From the NCBI GenBank assembly GCA_029378245.1, contig JARKIF010000008.1:930001-994000 (forward strand): a DNA stretch of 64,000 nt, written 5' to 3'. The DNA is from Roridomyces roridus. Its lineage: Eukaryota > Basidiomycota > Agaricomycetes > Agaricales > Mycenaceae. A model generated the notes under the pieces. It worked only from the letters and a program-made list of their open reading frames with translations. It was not told the origin of the DNA and searched no databases. Both the position numbers and the translations under genes were made by a program. Of this stretch, positions 20,356 through 33,630 are shown piece by piece. The first letter of the stretch is position 1; every line of letters begins with the position of its first letter.

Positions 20356-23300
20356 CTATGGCGGTTTTTTTGGGCTACCAGATCGCCGTTGGAGTTGGTA
20401 CAGCTCGTGCAGGAGTCTTCCACGTTTGTCTCCTTCGACAGAGCTGGCAGGTCTTGCAACATGCACATCCCGGGTCAGACGCTCCCCAAAGGACGAACGA
20501 GTAGGGCTGGATGCGCGTGTGACAGGTAGCGCAAAACGCGACCGAGATCGACGAGGTGGACTTGGGTCTGAGCGGAGACTCCTGGGACCCCCAGTACGCC
20601 AACTTGGCCCTGGAGCGTCCTGCACGCCGTCCTCGCTTTCGCTGTCCGGCTCCTCCGTTCGCACCGCCCGCCGCGGAAACCCGCCTGGTGGCGGTAATGG
20701 CCACGGCTTGCTGAGAACTGGACGCGTTGCAAGAACTGGACGTGTTGCAGCAGGAGGAAGGCGTAGATATCGGGCGCGACTGCGGACATGGTCAGTAGTG
20801 TGAGGATGCAAATAGGATTTCCCCTTACGCGACAGCCTTGAGAGCGATCTTGGTCCGGTACTCTTGCACCCATTTGTCGAGAAATTTGGCTTGTGTACGG
20901 AATTACAACCCAATCAACGCCATGCAAAGATGCAACTCACCAAGGACATTATTCCTCTCGACTTCTCGCGCCGTCTTGGATTGAAGTGCCCGGGGCAGTG
21001 CTTCAGCCCAGATTTGCCAGCATCGAGCTTTGATTCGGGCTCCATTGAAGCGAATAGCAGGCAACGACTGCGGCTCTCAACGGTTGCACGTACAAGGCAA
21101 AAACAACTCACCTTGGTCTTGGAATGCCAGATCCCAAACGCACGAGCGATGGTGTTCTGGTGACCTCGTAGGATAACTTGGTATTCCTGTAAATCATTGG
21201 AAAGGAACATTTATCCAAAGATGGACCGCCTACAATTGGCTGCAGCCTCTTGTGTTTGAACCGATCTCTCCATTTGTCCCATGTAACAGACTTGAGACCG
21301 AATTCCGACTCTTTTTCCTTTTGCTCCAACGTCAGACGTCGATGGCGGGTTGTACGGGCAGCAGAAAGCCAACGGTGGAATATCTTGCGGATATTCTCTA
21401 TCTCACCCTCGTCAGATATTGCAAGGCTGGAAAATTGAGACGCTGCACCTTCTCGTTTGACGAATTGATAGCTCTCCATGAGGCTGACTTCTTCGACATG
21501 CCGGCTTCTCGCGCCCTTCCAACTTTTGAACGCCCTGTTGACCAACCACGTATCGCGGTCTATGGTGGCTTGTAGTTCTCGATTCTTGACCTCGATTGTA
21601 CGATTCATCCATGTAGTAAGAACGCCTGTGAGAATTCGCATGACTATTCGGTCACGGATCAGCTCCTCGGCGATTTTCTGAGCCCTCTGCGTCTGTGCTT
21701 TCTTCAGCCATGCTACCGAAACGGTCAGATCCACTCAGTTCACAAGAAATGGGCAAACCGTAAAAAAGAGCGCGAACTCTACGCAGCTCGATGGCTTTTA
21801 GCGCGCGCTGGCGCTGGCGTTCCGCGAATCTATCCCTCAGTTTTGCCCAAGAGGACCTGAGAATCAAGAACTTGTTCACAGCGCGCGCTTGGCTCATCGT
21901 TCTGTGTCGTCTACGCAATTCGATACGCCACGCAAGTAAAACGCGACGGCTCAGGTTAATCGAGTGGTGGAAGTCGGCAACAGTTCCGTAGCTTTTGTGG
22001 CTCGCATGCACATGATACCATTTCTGCAGAGATGAAGCGGCCAAGGGAGAGTTTAGGCGGCGGGAAAACGCGAGAGCAGCATCTGGACCATGATCAGATT
22101 GGGTCAGAGAGAACAATCGGGAGAACAAACCCGAAAGCTGCCTGTTGCGCGCCAAGCGGTCTTTCCACGCTGCCCAGGCCTCCTTCAGCCTTCGCCGGTC
22201 GGTCATTCCTTCAAGTTGTCGCTCTTGATAATAGGATTTCCAGATCATATACCGACTGTGTACAAGTGTGCGGTCTGTGATCATCACATGCCTCGCGGCT
22301 CGCTTTTCCATGCTCTGAAGGACAAGTTTATGTATTAGCATGCATCAGAGGAAAAAGAACCCACTCGTATCCTGTCCCGCACAGCTTTCCAAGATCTGAG
22401 TACACGCTTTTTCAAGACAATGTCGTAATACGAGTCTGCGATATGATTTTGTTGTCTATGAGCCATTAGCCGCAATGTAAAAAAAAGAGCTCTGGACGCA
22501 CATTTGACATTTCCAGACGTCCATGACCTCTGTTTTTATTCGAAGGCCGACATTTTCCGAGACTATACGGTAGGCGACTTGAAACTGAGAGGTGTGCTTC
22601 CAATGATACCAATAACGCTCGAAAAGGCCAACTTCGAAGACTCTGGAGAGTCCATCGGCCACATCTTCTAGATGGTCAACATGTGCGAGTTTCCTCTTCC
22701 AGCGGCTGTGATAGCGGAGTAGCAGCGATCTGGCATGATAGTGAGCTGCTGCCCGTTCCCTGTAGGACTGATTCCACTGCTTGCAGTGCATTGGCCAACA
22801 GTCTGAGCTCCTGTTTTTCTCGAACGATCTTCATCTTCGATGCGCATCGAAGCACGCCATCTAGCCTGTGTTTTGTCCTTCGTCTGGTCTTCCACAGCGC
22901 AAAGGCGACCTCCAGCCTGCGACGCTTTGCCAAGTCGACAACTCGCCCCATAAGTTCTCGAGCTGCGGCAGTACGCGCTCGCCATTGATCGAAGTACAGG
23001 CGAAGAACGAGATGTTCCCGCGCTTCACGAATTTGTTCGTTAGTTGTCTGTTGGTCGGTTAGTTCGCGGCACATGGTCACATGAATATACTCACAATAAT
23101 CCATTGAAAGCCCTGCTTCCAAACATCCCAGCACTTCTCGAGGAGCCTGTCTTGTCGAAACGTATCCGCATGTTTCTCGTCCTGGATCATTTTGATCTTC
23201 TTCCATGCATCGGCTTCATTGGGCACGCTGCCTCTGCTTTCCCTGGCTTGAGCAACCATCCGACGTGCCGTCGCGATAGATGCGGGTTTCGGGACGACAG

Positions 23301-24048
23301 AACTCGATCTGGGTGCAGCTCGTGGAACAGATTCTCGAACAGCTGCGCGGTAAGATGGAGGCGTGGTCGAGGGTGCCCCAGCATGGTCTGAACTCTCTGC
23401 ATCCCATGGCCGAAGAGGTGGAACACGTCGTGAGGTGGGGGCCGGAGCGAGCAACGGATAGTTTCGGCTGTCCAAACTCGTTGAAGTCATCTCCGAGTGG
23501 GCTGGAGAACCTCGACGTTTCGGCGGAGGGATCAGATGATACTGGGGAACCTCGAAGCTAGTTTGGTCCTCTGCGCCAAGTTTGGAGGAGCCTTCATTCG
23601 CAACCGAATGCACGGTGGTCGATTCGGCATCGTGAGCACGCGGTCGAGGCACTATGACGCGTGGAACACGCGCAGGAACATCCGCTCTGGTCGTATAACC
23701 TCGTTGCTGCTTGACCATGTTCCATTTCTCGCCCCAATTGCCACCCTTCAGCGTCCCCAGCTTCAACAGCTTGCCGTAGAACACAACCTCGGAAGGGTCG
23801 ATGCCGCGCTCCTTCAATACCGCGTTGTACGCGGTGAAAATGGCAGGGAAGGTGGTCGCCAAGGGTCCCGCACGGGCGATGATGCTATCCAAGAGGCCGA
23901 CCTCATCATGGGTGAGACCGACGAGTTCACGGATCGAGACGGTTGACGAGCGGGATACATCGGCGGAGAGAGTGGAAGTGAGAAGGGAATCGGTCAAGGC
24001 ATTCAGCTTGGCCGGCGGAGACGAGCGAGTGGGTCTGAAACTGGACAT
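20356..24048 (-). CDS. SFI1: Sfi1-type spindle pole body / centrin-binding protein
   Basis: Sfi1 forms the half-bridge filament of the spindle pole body and binds one centrin per repeat. Exons 24048-23095, 23047-22502, 22455-22365, 22314-21759, 21712-21234, 21186-21112, 21067-20941, 20889-20829 and 20779-20356 give about 1,103 residues. I count about 19 repeats spaced by about 30-35 residues, each with a hydrophobic-x-x-Trp core, for example LRLYFDQWRAR, ERYWYHWKHT, VLRSWKAVRDR, LLAWRIELRR, AFKSWKGARS, TWDKWRDRFK, CWQIWAEAL and FLDKWVQEYR. The N-terminal 300 residues are disordered; the C-terminal tail is Ser/Pro/Arg-rich with several SP or TP sites, as expected for CDK control. Near 22783 the frame changes by one extra base between LLANAL and KQWNQSY. 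Confidence 0.87.
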
Positions 24049-24110
24049 TACATGGGCGTCGCGTCCAAAATCGTCCAACAACGTATGTTACATAATCAAT
24101 ACACGTGATC

Positions 24111-25446
24111 CTAGAAATACACCCTCAGCGCAGAGCCGTGCGTCGACTCGGCTGGGCAATATGGGCACTTGACCCTTCGGTCGACAGACTCGTACCCTCC
24201 CGGTTTGCTCAATTTGTGAAGACTGTCTTTGGTGACAACATGGCCACACCCCATCATCATTGGCGGATTTTGCTCAGTCGACTGCTCCTTCGAGACTGGA
24301 CAAGCAAAAATCGAGTGATAGCGGTTCTCTGCAGGCAATGGTATCTCGATCTCGAGGGTGTTTTAGTATTAGAAGGACGCAAAAGATACGACGCACGGGC
24401 AATTCATCGGCCTGACTCCATTCACTCTTCCGTTCCCGCATCACCTTGCGACCCTTTTCGATCCTGGCCAATGCGCCACCCCCGCCAATGTCCCCGACCA
24501 CACGCAAGGGTACTTGCCTGCTCATCCCAAGACTGGCACAGTATTCCTTGGCGAAAAGAGGCTCCAAATCAAAGTGCAGCGAGGGCGAAGCAAGGTCAGC
24601 GTAGGGCGAGGTTTTCAGTCTTGAGATAGGGAGGAATGCGACACAAGCGGTCAGACGCCGGAATTCGTCGGCGTTGTCCGCGTAGAATGGCGTCATTATT
24701 GTCCTTGCATACTCGATGGCCGCCAAAGGATTTGGTGGGTGGCTGCTTAGCAGAAGGCGAATATACTGAGAACGATGGAGGTGAAACTCGAGAGGTGAAC
24801 CACGTTCACACAGGAAAGTTCGATTCTTGGCAACCCATCTGAACACATAGTCAGCGACTTGCGGACACAAGATGACAATTTGTACCCAAGAGCAGGACGA
24901 ATGTCTTGGCTTCGCAGAGCCTGCAGGATTCTATGCAAGTCTATGAACTGGGCACGTAATTCTGCTTCAATGTCCAAGCCAGCTTCCTGTGTCGCGCCGT
25001 CAATGACCGGCTAAGCACAGTACAGAGAGAGGCAGACCTGAAGGAACACGCCCGCAGTATCAAATTGTCCGGTTCTGAGAAAGTGGAGAGCGATGGTACG
25101 CTCCAGGGCTGTGACGGAGGTCGAAGAGGTGAATACATCAGGATGCGACGGAAGGGCAGCGGGGAATTTCTGGATCAAGTCAGCACGGACAAGAAGGCAT
25201 CCGCGGGCGAAGACAGGCCTTGTCCAAAACCTTTCCTAGGCGAGCGAGGGAGTTGTATATCTCTTTCTGGCGCTCGTCGATTTCCTTCTTCTTGAGCTCG
25301 ACTTGGGCAAGGAGTTGATGCGGGTTGGGAGTAGGATTGGCTTTGGCTTCACGTAGGGAGCTGAGCAGAGCATCGAGAGAGTCAGATATTGACGAGGCAG
25401 CGGTCAGCTTCTCGAGCTTTGCGAGCTCCCTGAGCGGAACGTCCAT
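24111..25446 (-). CDS. RMD5: Rmd5/Gid2, RING subunit of the GID/CTLH ubiquitin ligase
   Basis: Rmd5 with Fyv10 forms the catalytic core of the GID E3 ligase, which degrades gluconeogenic enzymes. Exons 25446-25219, 25169-25038, 24986-24886, 24838-24397 and 24350-24111 give 380 residues. A LisH/CTLH region lies in the middle ([53 protein letters not shown]), then a CRA-like segment. The C-terminal degenerate RING has [23 protein letters not shown] and [10 protein letters not shown]. The start [14 protein letters not shown] is the first ATG consistent with the family. The first intron seems to be GC-AG (25218-25170), giving VLDKKFPAAL; a GT donor 12 nt upstream is the alternative. Nsa1 starts 31 bp away on the opposite strand. 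Confidence 0.88.
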
Positions 25447-25477
25447 GATGTCGTGTGATCGGAATGATAGCCGAAAA
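25447..25477. promoter_or_regulatory. 31-bp divergent promoter, RMD5 / NSA1
   Basis: Only 31 bp lie between the ATGs of two conserved genes, the shortest unambiguous divergent gap in the window. Transcription starts or 5' leaders must overlap the partner's coding region. Confidence 0.5.
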
Positions 25478-26833
25478 ATGTCTTCCTTCTTCACCGGCGA
25501 CGCACTAGGTCACATAAAGTCTCTGCGGGTTACGCCAAAAGCCCAGCCTTCTGAATTGACTCTTCTCCATTCTTCTCAATCGGCGGTTGCAGCTCTTTCC
25601 GTCGCCTCCACCTCCAAAATCGTGTGTCTGACCAACCGAAAAAAAATTGTAATTATCCTTATGAAGCCAAGGTAGCTGCAGCCCATGTCGACGGATCGAT
25701 TTCCGCCTTTTCGTTCCAAGAGCCCGAACTCAAACCGCTGCGCACATGGAAAGAGCCCCGGCTCAAAGCAAATCAAAATTTTGTTGGACTAAGAGCAACT
25801 GACAAGTGCGTTTTTTCTGCTGCGCGTCCGGTGATATCTCAACTCTCATCTAGGGGCGTCTATTCATGTACCTCGAACGGTGCTCTGAGATTAGTCCCTA
25901 TGGGTGAGGACGAAAAACCAATCCTCGGAGCACTTCCTACGCGACTCTGCGACTGGCGGCTTGCCTCGGACCAGACTTCATTCGCATACGGGGGAGACGA
26001 AGTCGAATTATCGGTCTGGGACACCGAGAAAGCCCTGTCGCAAGACCCTACTTCTTCTGACGCGTCTGGTGCTGCCAAGCGGAAACGCGATGCTCTATTC
26101 CCAGCTGAAATTTGGCGGGCTAGAAACGTGGAAAACGACGGCCTTAGCCTCAGACAGCCAGTCCGGATTACATCTTTAGCCTATGTGTCGGCATCGACGC
26201 CTACAAGGATCATGACCGGTACCCAGCTGGGGGACATTCGGCAGTATGACTTGCGTGCTAGGCGACCGGCCTCCAACTTCAAGGGTATCGGTAAGGTCGG
26301 CGGGATCAAAGTTGTAGAGAAGGGTCTCAACGAACAGTATGTTCTCACCCGCCTGTCTTGTACAGCACTGACTGAAGATCAGCGAGGCCTTTGTGAGCGA
26401 CCATGGGTGCAATTTGTTCTCGCTTGATTTGCGAAATGGCCGGGTCGTCTACTCCTATAAAGGTTTCCATTTTGCCTGATTTTCCGACCCAGACTGACCA
26501 TTATCGCAAGGATTATCGGGAGCCGTCAACTCCATTGCCCCTTCCCCTTCCCTCTTAGTTTCATCCGCTCTCGATAGATACTGTCGGGTTCACACATCAT
26601 TCCCTCCTCTTCCCGACGCCGGGCAGAACCAAGAAAAAAAGGGCGAAGTGATAGAAAAAGTATACATGACAAGTATTCCGACCGTTGTCGTCTGGGATGG
26701 TGCCGAACCGGTCCAAGCACGCCCTGCGGAAGATGATGACGATCTTTGGAATGAAATGGAGAATGTCGACGATGAGGGAAGCGACGACGAGTCGAACAAG
26801 AAGAAAAAACGGCGGACACACAGTAAGGACTAG
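25478..26833 (+). CDS. NSA1: Nsa1/WDR74-like WD40 ribosome biogenesis factor
   Basis: Nsa1 is a nucleolar beta-propeller protein in pre-60S particles. Exons 25478-25621, 25672-25805, 25854-26336, 26383-26462 and 26511-26833 give 387 residues. Family segments are TGDALGHIKSLRV at the N-terminus, VAAAHVDGSISAF, ITSLAYVSASTPTRIMTGTQLGDIRQYDLRARRP in the middle (a typical WDR74 blade), HGCNLFSLDLRNGRVVYSYKGLSGAVNSIAPS and SALDRYCRVHT. The C-terminal tail is acidic then basic (DDDDLWNEMENVDDE; NKKKKRRTHSKD), a likely nucleolar signal. The acceptor at 25671 was chosen because it joins SKI to VAAAHVDG. The stop codon is only 17 bp from that of the convergent hydratase gene. Confidence 0.88.
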
Positions 26834-26850
26834 TCCTACATACATGAAAA

Positions 26851-28209
26851 TTACAACTTGTGTTTGATTTCCTGGACTTGGTTAGCGCCTCGCTGGTTGG
26901 CAAAACCGTGCTTCTTACTTTGTTCGCTATCCGCATGAACTGAATCGCTGGTATACCACTGTGTGCAGCCCATCAGTCTCAGACGTCCAACAGAGTAAAA
27001 GCAAATACCTGGCGAATCTTTCGGCTTGAGCTGAAAAGATCTTGTCAGGGAAAATAGGGGGGAAAGTATAAAGCACATTCACCATAACTTTCCCGGAGGT
27101 TGACTCCATCTGGGTTGTTTTTCTCATGCAAGCCCGTCTTGATGAGCTTCTTGACAACCAGGACGGCGGAGGGGTCTAGTCCACGTAGCTCTTCTAGGAG
27201 AAGTTTTCGGACGGCGGCATGAAAGCTCTCCACGGATTGTTGAGGGAAGATTTTACTGACGACAAATCAGCGACGTCTCGGCGACAACCCATTCAGAGGG
27301 CCATACTTGACAAAACCACAGTCGTACAACTCTTGAGCTTCCTTCTTTCGTCCCCAGATAAGGACTTCATTGGCCTTGGCCACTCCCACTGTGAGGAACT
27401 TGAGTCGCGTGATTTCGAGGGCTTGAAGTAGAAATACTCCGGTTCACGAAGCTGACACTAGCGCCGCCTTCCGCAACAATCCCTACATCGCATATCAGTT
27501 AGGAGCACAGGAGGCCAGCAACCGCAGGCACCGAGGAAAGTGAATGGTACGCATAACCAGGCATTGTCCATACAATAGATGAAGTCGAAATAACCGAGGA
27601 AAGCTGGTGGGAGCATCAGATTGGGTTCACACGGCCGCGGGATTGACTAACCAGCAGCTATGCCCATGACCGGCCCATTCAAGGCGCAAACAAGTATCTT
27701 GCTGTGATTGTAAAGCTAGACCATGTTGACCCCAGTGAGCTCCGGCATGACTTGAGTACTCACTGCATGTCCACAATCTGTGGTCGTCGGTGCAGTCCGG
27801 TTGAGGAAATTGGCGCGGAGTTCGTCGGTCTGTTCCCTGTTCGTTCCGGCGCTTCTCACGTCGGTTCCGCTTGTACCGAGCGAATCAAGATGTGCAGCCC
27901 CGCCGCGAAACAGTACTTACGCGCAGAACCATTTGCCAGTCGCTGGATGGGAATCAACCCAGGCACAGAGACAAGAAGTAAGAAATACCCTGCCAGACGG
28001 TAACGAGAACGTCGTCTCTCTTGTCCAAATCCCGCAACGCATTGGCAAATGCAGTATAATCTGTATCGCTGGATTAGAAATGTCTCACACTGACCGCATA
28101 TTTCTTTGCCTTCAACAGTGATGGCGTTGAGCTTTGCAGGGCGGCGCAGCGTGATGGTCGCAATGCCGTCTGCGACGGCGACCTCGACCGTGGATGCCGA
28201 CTCGGACAT
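26851..28209 (-). CDS. Enoyl-CoA hydratase/isomerase, probably peroxisomal
   Basis: This is a crotonase-fold enzyme acting on enoyl-CoA in fatty acid beta-oxidation, closest in pattern to Eci1-type isomerases. Twelve exons (28209-28110, 28060-27989, 27942-27921, 27869-27764, 27715-27652, 27603-27532, 27482-27438, 27388-27307, 27255-27083, 27030-27009, 26958-26919, 26871-26851) give 272 residues. Marks are TITLRRPAKLNAIT, FCAGTDVRSAG (oxyanion-hole region), LNGPVMGIAAAFLGYFD and FVNRMGVAKANEVLIWGRK. The C-terminus HKL resembles the HRL peroxisomal signal of yeast Eci1. The first intron (28109-28061) is GC-AG with a donor close to the GC consensus. Three exons are only 21-22 nt. It is the most intron-dense gene here, with eleven introns in 1.36 kb. 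Confidence 0.85.
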
Positions 28210-28334
28210 GGTTGCAGTGAAAGTAGAACGTACATAACTCTTAAAGCAGCCGCGAGCGACGCGAGCGATCGCTGACCGTCTCGGAAAACCTGAGTAACCG
28301 CGATTATCACATGGAAGCTGGAACAAACAAACAA

Positions 28335-31030
28335 TCAAGCCCAGAGATCTAACAATTTCTTTGAAGCCTTGGCCAACATCTCCTCTTGCTCCGTCAGGCT
28401 CTCCACAACAGGCCGCACTCTATCCTTGACCCGGACCAGCTCTGGTCCAGAGGTGTGTCGCGTCAGCTGCGCGAAGAATGCACAAACATTCGCCCGTACT
28501 TCCACCTGGAAGTTTACTGGATTGTCCACATTCCTCAAGACTGCAATGAGCATGTCCAGAGCACTACGCGGCAGTAGCAATCGACCTCGACTTGTGGAGG
28601 GCGTGGCCACCACGGGAGAACTCACATCACTTCCCGATGTAAGATCACCGCTCGCCGATTGCGGCGCAGATGGTGGCTCTGGGGTGTCAAGCGGCAGAGG
28701 AGTGAGTATCGCCGTCAACGCAATAGGTCCTAAATCCAGTCAGCTCAAGTCAGTGAATGTATCACAACGCACCGCCAGCTGGGATGGTACACATGAGACT
28801 CAATGCAACGACGCCTTCGTTCACCAGCAAAGGATATTTGGCACTGCGGCCGACTAAACTAGCTAGCGCAAACGCGCACTCGGGCGTCAAGACTATCTGC
28901 ATAGACTCGTGTCTCTTCCGTTGGACCTCGGCTAGAGCAGCAGTGATCTCGGCATTTTCAGCGTTGGCCGCTGGGTCGTTGGACCATAAAGATTTTATGG
29001 CGTTCACCAATACCCGCGTGCCTTCGCTTCTTACTGGTGTCGATTTCGTCCGCTTGACCAAAGCCAGAATCTGTGATAGTCCGGTCGGGTGGTCCTCTCC
29101 GGGTGTCGGAAGCACCAACACGAATGTGTTTTCCACTGGATGTTCCCGATCAGCACCTCAGTCACACCCAATACAGTCAACTGACCATTTGCGTTGCACA
29201 TGTACTTGACAATACCAATGGCGCCGACCTGAACAATGTCGGCCATTTCATCGGCTTTCTCGTCCCAAACGCCACTCGTCGAGACACGTTTGACCACCTC
29301 GGCCTTGAAGAGGGCATCGTGGATGAGAGTCGACTGGGCACACGACTGGGCGAGATGTTTCAGTAGTCCTATGATGCCGTGCTTGACCTTGATATCCGTT
29401 GACGGCGAAAGCAGATGCGGGACAGTCAGGAAGTTCGCGATGGAATGTGGGGGAGATAACAGGACGACCGAGTTTTTTTCTTCTCGTATTAGATCGGATA
29501 ATATGAAGATGCACGGTAATCTCACCTCTCCTCGCGAGGTTTCCGAGGGACAGACTGGCGCAAATCACGAGGTCATCTCGTCCGGCCAAAGTGTCTTTGG
29601 AAACCGCAGTACCAGGGACTGTCTGGTCCATGTCGGAAACGTACTTCTTGATCAAGTCGACCATTCTGCAGACAAATTCGCCTCCAGGTTTATCCTCAGA
29701 ATCATCCCATAGCACATCTTCGTTGCGTTCTTCGCCGGCGACTTCAACGACAGACTTGATGAGCGCAGCCTTGCAGTTGTCGAATACCCGCTCCCGCCGT
29801 TTCCTGTCAGCCTCCGGGAAAACAGTTTGCCAGAAGGGCGGGTAGTCACCCTTTTCGACAAAGTCCAGAATTGTGCAGAGGCAAGGCACGCCGCCGTGCT
29901 CGGCAGGGAAATTGAGACCCCGGGCCAAAGAGAGTCGCACATCCTCGACGTCGAGCGAGAGCGACTCTATCAAGGTGCACGACTCTTCCAGCACATCGAA
30001 ATCCGCATGAAGCAATGTTTCAAAAATGTCGGAATCCGCCCTGAACAAGGTGGAAGCAGAAGGATACGGAGGACAAAACGCGGTCAGTGCGGGTGTGAGC
30101 AAAGGTAGCACGTCGGGATTAAATATTTGGATGGCTGCAGCTTTCTTAGCGGCAGATGACACGACGGATAGATCAACCCACTCTCATCATCCTTGACCTC
30201 TTTCAAGTCTACAATGATTCTCCAAGCCCAGCTGGAAACCCCGCTCCGTATAGTCCAAGATTCTTCCTGAGACTCTGGGGTATTCTCTTCTGGACTCGAC
30301 GGTGCGGCTGTTAGCCAGGAAGCCGGAGGGTATATGGCGTTGGATAGTTTGAGGATGGTCAAACCCGAGTCCAAAGAGCGTAATCGAGCTTTCACCGGGT
30401 CTAGTAGAAGAGATCAGATGTGCATATCCTTGTCTGCCAAGGTGTATTCGCACCATAATTGAGACTGGCGTTCAAGAGAACACCGATCGCTGTACGGACG
30501 ATCTTGAGGTGGGGTATAGTGAGGGGCAGCGGTGTAGTGGATGGAGGGCTGGGAATGGTCTCCGCGTATGCCTCCAAGAGGGACACAATGGCCTGAGGCA
30601 GACCGGCTTCTAGCAATAAGGCACGATTGTCATCTAGGAAATAAATAAGCGACATTCACTGGAAATGAAGGCCTTACCATGGTCCATGCATAGATTGGCG
30701 GACACTCGGAGAATTTCAAACACGGCCGGGATGTACGGCAAGGCGGGGATCGTTGACCCATGGAGCGCACGCGTAAAGAGCGTGTTAAGCGCTTGAGGCA
30801 GGGGAGTTTGTCCCAGTGCAGTGTGGTTGTCGACTTGGAGAGAATAAGGATAACGACGAGGAGCAAGCAGAGCTCGTACCTGGACCGTCTCGGACACGCA
30901 GCCCATTCGCCAGACTCTGTGCAATGTTCTCGACCTCCTTCCAAGCTTCAGGCGATTCTGACTTTGAGATCTGACAAGCCACTTCCGACAGTTTATGGCC
31001 CAAAGGTGTCAAATCCACAGTAGCAGCCAT
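28335..31030 (-). CDS. Armadillo-repeat protein, possibly SmgGDS-like
   Basis: Exons 31030-30880, 30833-30678, 30633-30454, 30400-30182, 30134-29526, 29479-29186, 29135-28773 and 28729-28335 give 788 residues, built almost entirely of alpha-helical armadillo/HEAT-type repeats. Examples are LPYIPAVFEILRVSANLCMD, LKIVRTAIGVLLNASLNY, LVICASLSLGNLARR and IKVKHGIIGLLKHLAQSC; the last two have the Gly/Asn pattern of armadillo helices. The architecture recalls Rap1GDS1/SmgGDS, which handles prenylated small GTPases, and fungal orthologs are often named so. I can support the fold but not the partner. A Ser/Pro/Thr-rich loop (about residues 660-690) interrupts the last repeats. The tail is helical and ends ASKKLLDLWA. 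Confidence 0.75.
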
Positions 31031-31133
31031 GGCGGCTCCCAGCAACTTGCGCGTCTATGTCGGTCAGTCACGGAAGACTGATTTGGTACATACACAACAG
31101 CTTTCTTTCTTATTCAAAAACAGTACACTGCTA

Positions 31134-32517
<1,384 letters not shown>

Positions 32518-32561
32518 GGTGATGGCTGCTTGTCAAGCTCTGTTTGATCTACCCGACCACT
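32518..32561. promoter_or_regulatory. 44-bp divergent promoter, aldo-keto reductase / OTU protease
   Basis: The two ATGs are 44 bp apart. No known box is seen. Confidence 0.45.
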
Positions 32562-33607
32562 ATGGGCAAGAAATCGAAACTAAAGAAAGCATTGCTACCA
32601 ACACCTACGACGTCTCCACCAGCCGATGGGCAAGGTCAATACCTCTGTCCTTTCCTTGCCGTTCGGGCGTTCAGAACTTTCCCCAGACGACGAGCAGCTC
32701 ATGGATGATCTCCTCCAACTTATTGATTCCCGCAACGAGCCCGAGGCCGTCAAACAGGAATCCGCAGCTGTCCTGAACGAAATGCAGACAACCCAGCAGG
32801 TTTCCTCGAAGCAGGACGCCAAGAGTCGGTTCAAAGCGCGCAAGGTAGTTATTGATCAAGACTGGCACCGCCGACACTCTTAATTCTATCAGGCTAGAAA
32901 AGCCGCTGCTCTGGCAGAAAATTATGCTCAAGGCGATCCCGAGGCAGAAGCCAGGCTCGCGAAAGAGGCCAAAGACGAGGAAAGAGACATCAGTCGCGTC
33001 TGTGAAGAACTCCATCTCCAAATGCACGAGGTAGCCCCCGTTTCTTTTCTTCGACCATTTCGTTGTTCCAGCTCTTCAGATAAATCCGGATGGCCACTGT
33101 CTCTTCTCCGCCGTTGCTGATCAACTACAACTGTTGTCTATTCTTCCAGCTTCTGAAGCTTCATACACCAACATCCGCGCTGCCGCCTCGACATTCATCC
33201 ACACCCACCCGGATGATTTTCTTCCCTTCTTGACGTCTGCTGATGAGGCTGGCTCCGGTTTAATGTCCCCAGAGGAATTCGATGGTTATTGCGTGACTAT
33301 ACGCGACACTGCCGCATGGGGAGGAGAACCCGAGATCCAGGCCTTGAGTCGCGCATTCAACGTCCCAATCCATGTTGTTCAAGGTGGCCAGCCTCCGGTA
33401 GTGGTGCATGACCCTTCACACCCTCCTCCCGAGGACACCAAACGTGTTGTTCGAATCAGTTACCATCGTAGGATGTATGGTCTCGGAGAGGTCGGTCCCA
33501 TCAATTCCATTTCTTCCATATAACCAACTTTTCTCTAGCATTACAATTCTCTGCGTCCCAAATCCACCCGCGCGCAGATATCGAATGCTTTGAAGGGCAT
33601 ACTATAG
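32562..33607 (+). CDS. OTU-family deubiquitinase, OTUD6-like
   Basis: This is a cysteine protease removing ubiquitin. Exons 32562-32634, 32675-32844, 32893-33030, 33080-33490 and 33539-33607 give 286 residues, the length of OTUD6B/Otu2 proteins. The N-terminal part is a charged coiled coil (KSRFKARKARKAAALAENYA). The OTU domain starts with the catalytic Asp/Cys motif INPDGHCLFSAVADQL at about residue 130; the middle has EFDGYCVTIRDTAAWGGEPEIQ, and the catalytic His is in HYNSLRP, reached only after the last intron. The first intron (32635-32674) is just 40 nt. The stop is 23 bp from the stop of the convergent AP-1 beta gene. Confidence 0.92.
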
Positions 33608-33630
33608 TAATATATCAAGTCCAATTTGTA

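Noticed and set aside
20426..20803. Plus-strand 125-codon frame opposite the SFI1 tail
   Set aside because: It is antisense to the Ser/Arg/Pro-rich SFI1 C-terminus, whose splice model continues in frame from the last repeat; no independent support.
3011..25446. A phospholipid/GPI biosynthesis cluster (PS synthase, PI synthase, PIG-Y-like)
   Set aside because: The genes are spread over 17 kb among unrelated housekeeping genes on both strands, with no shared promoter; the proximity looks like chance.
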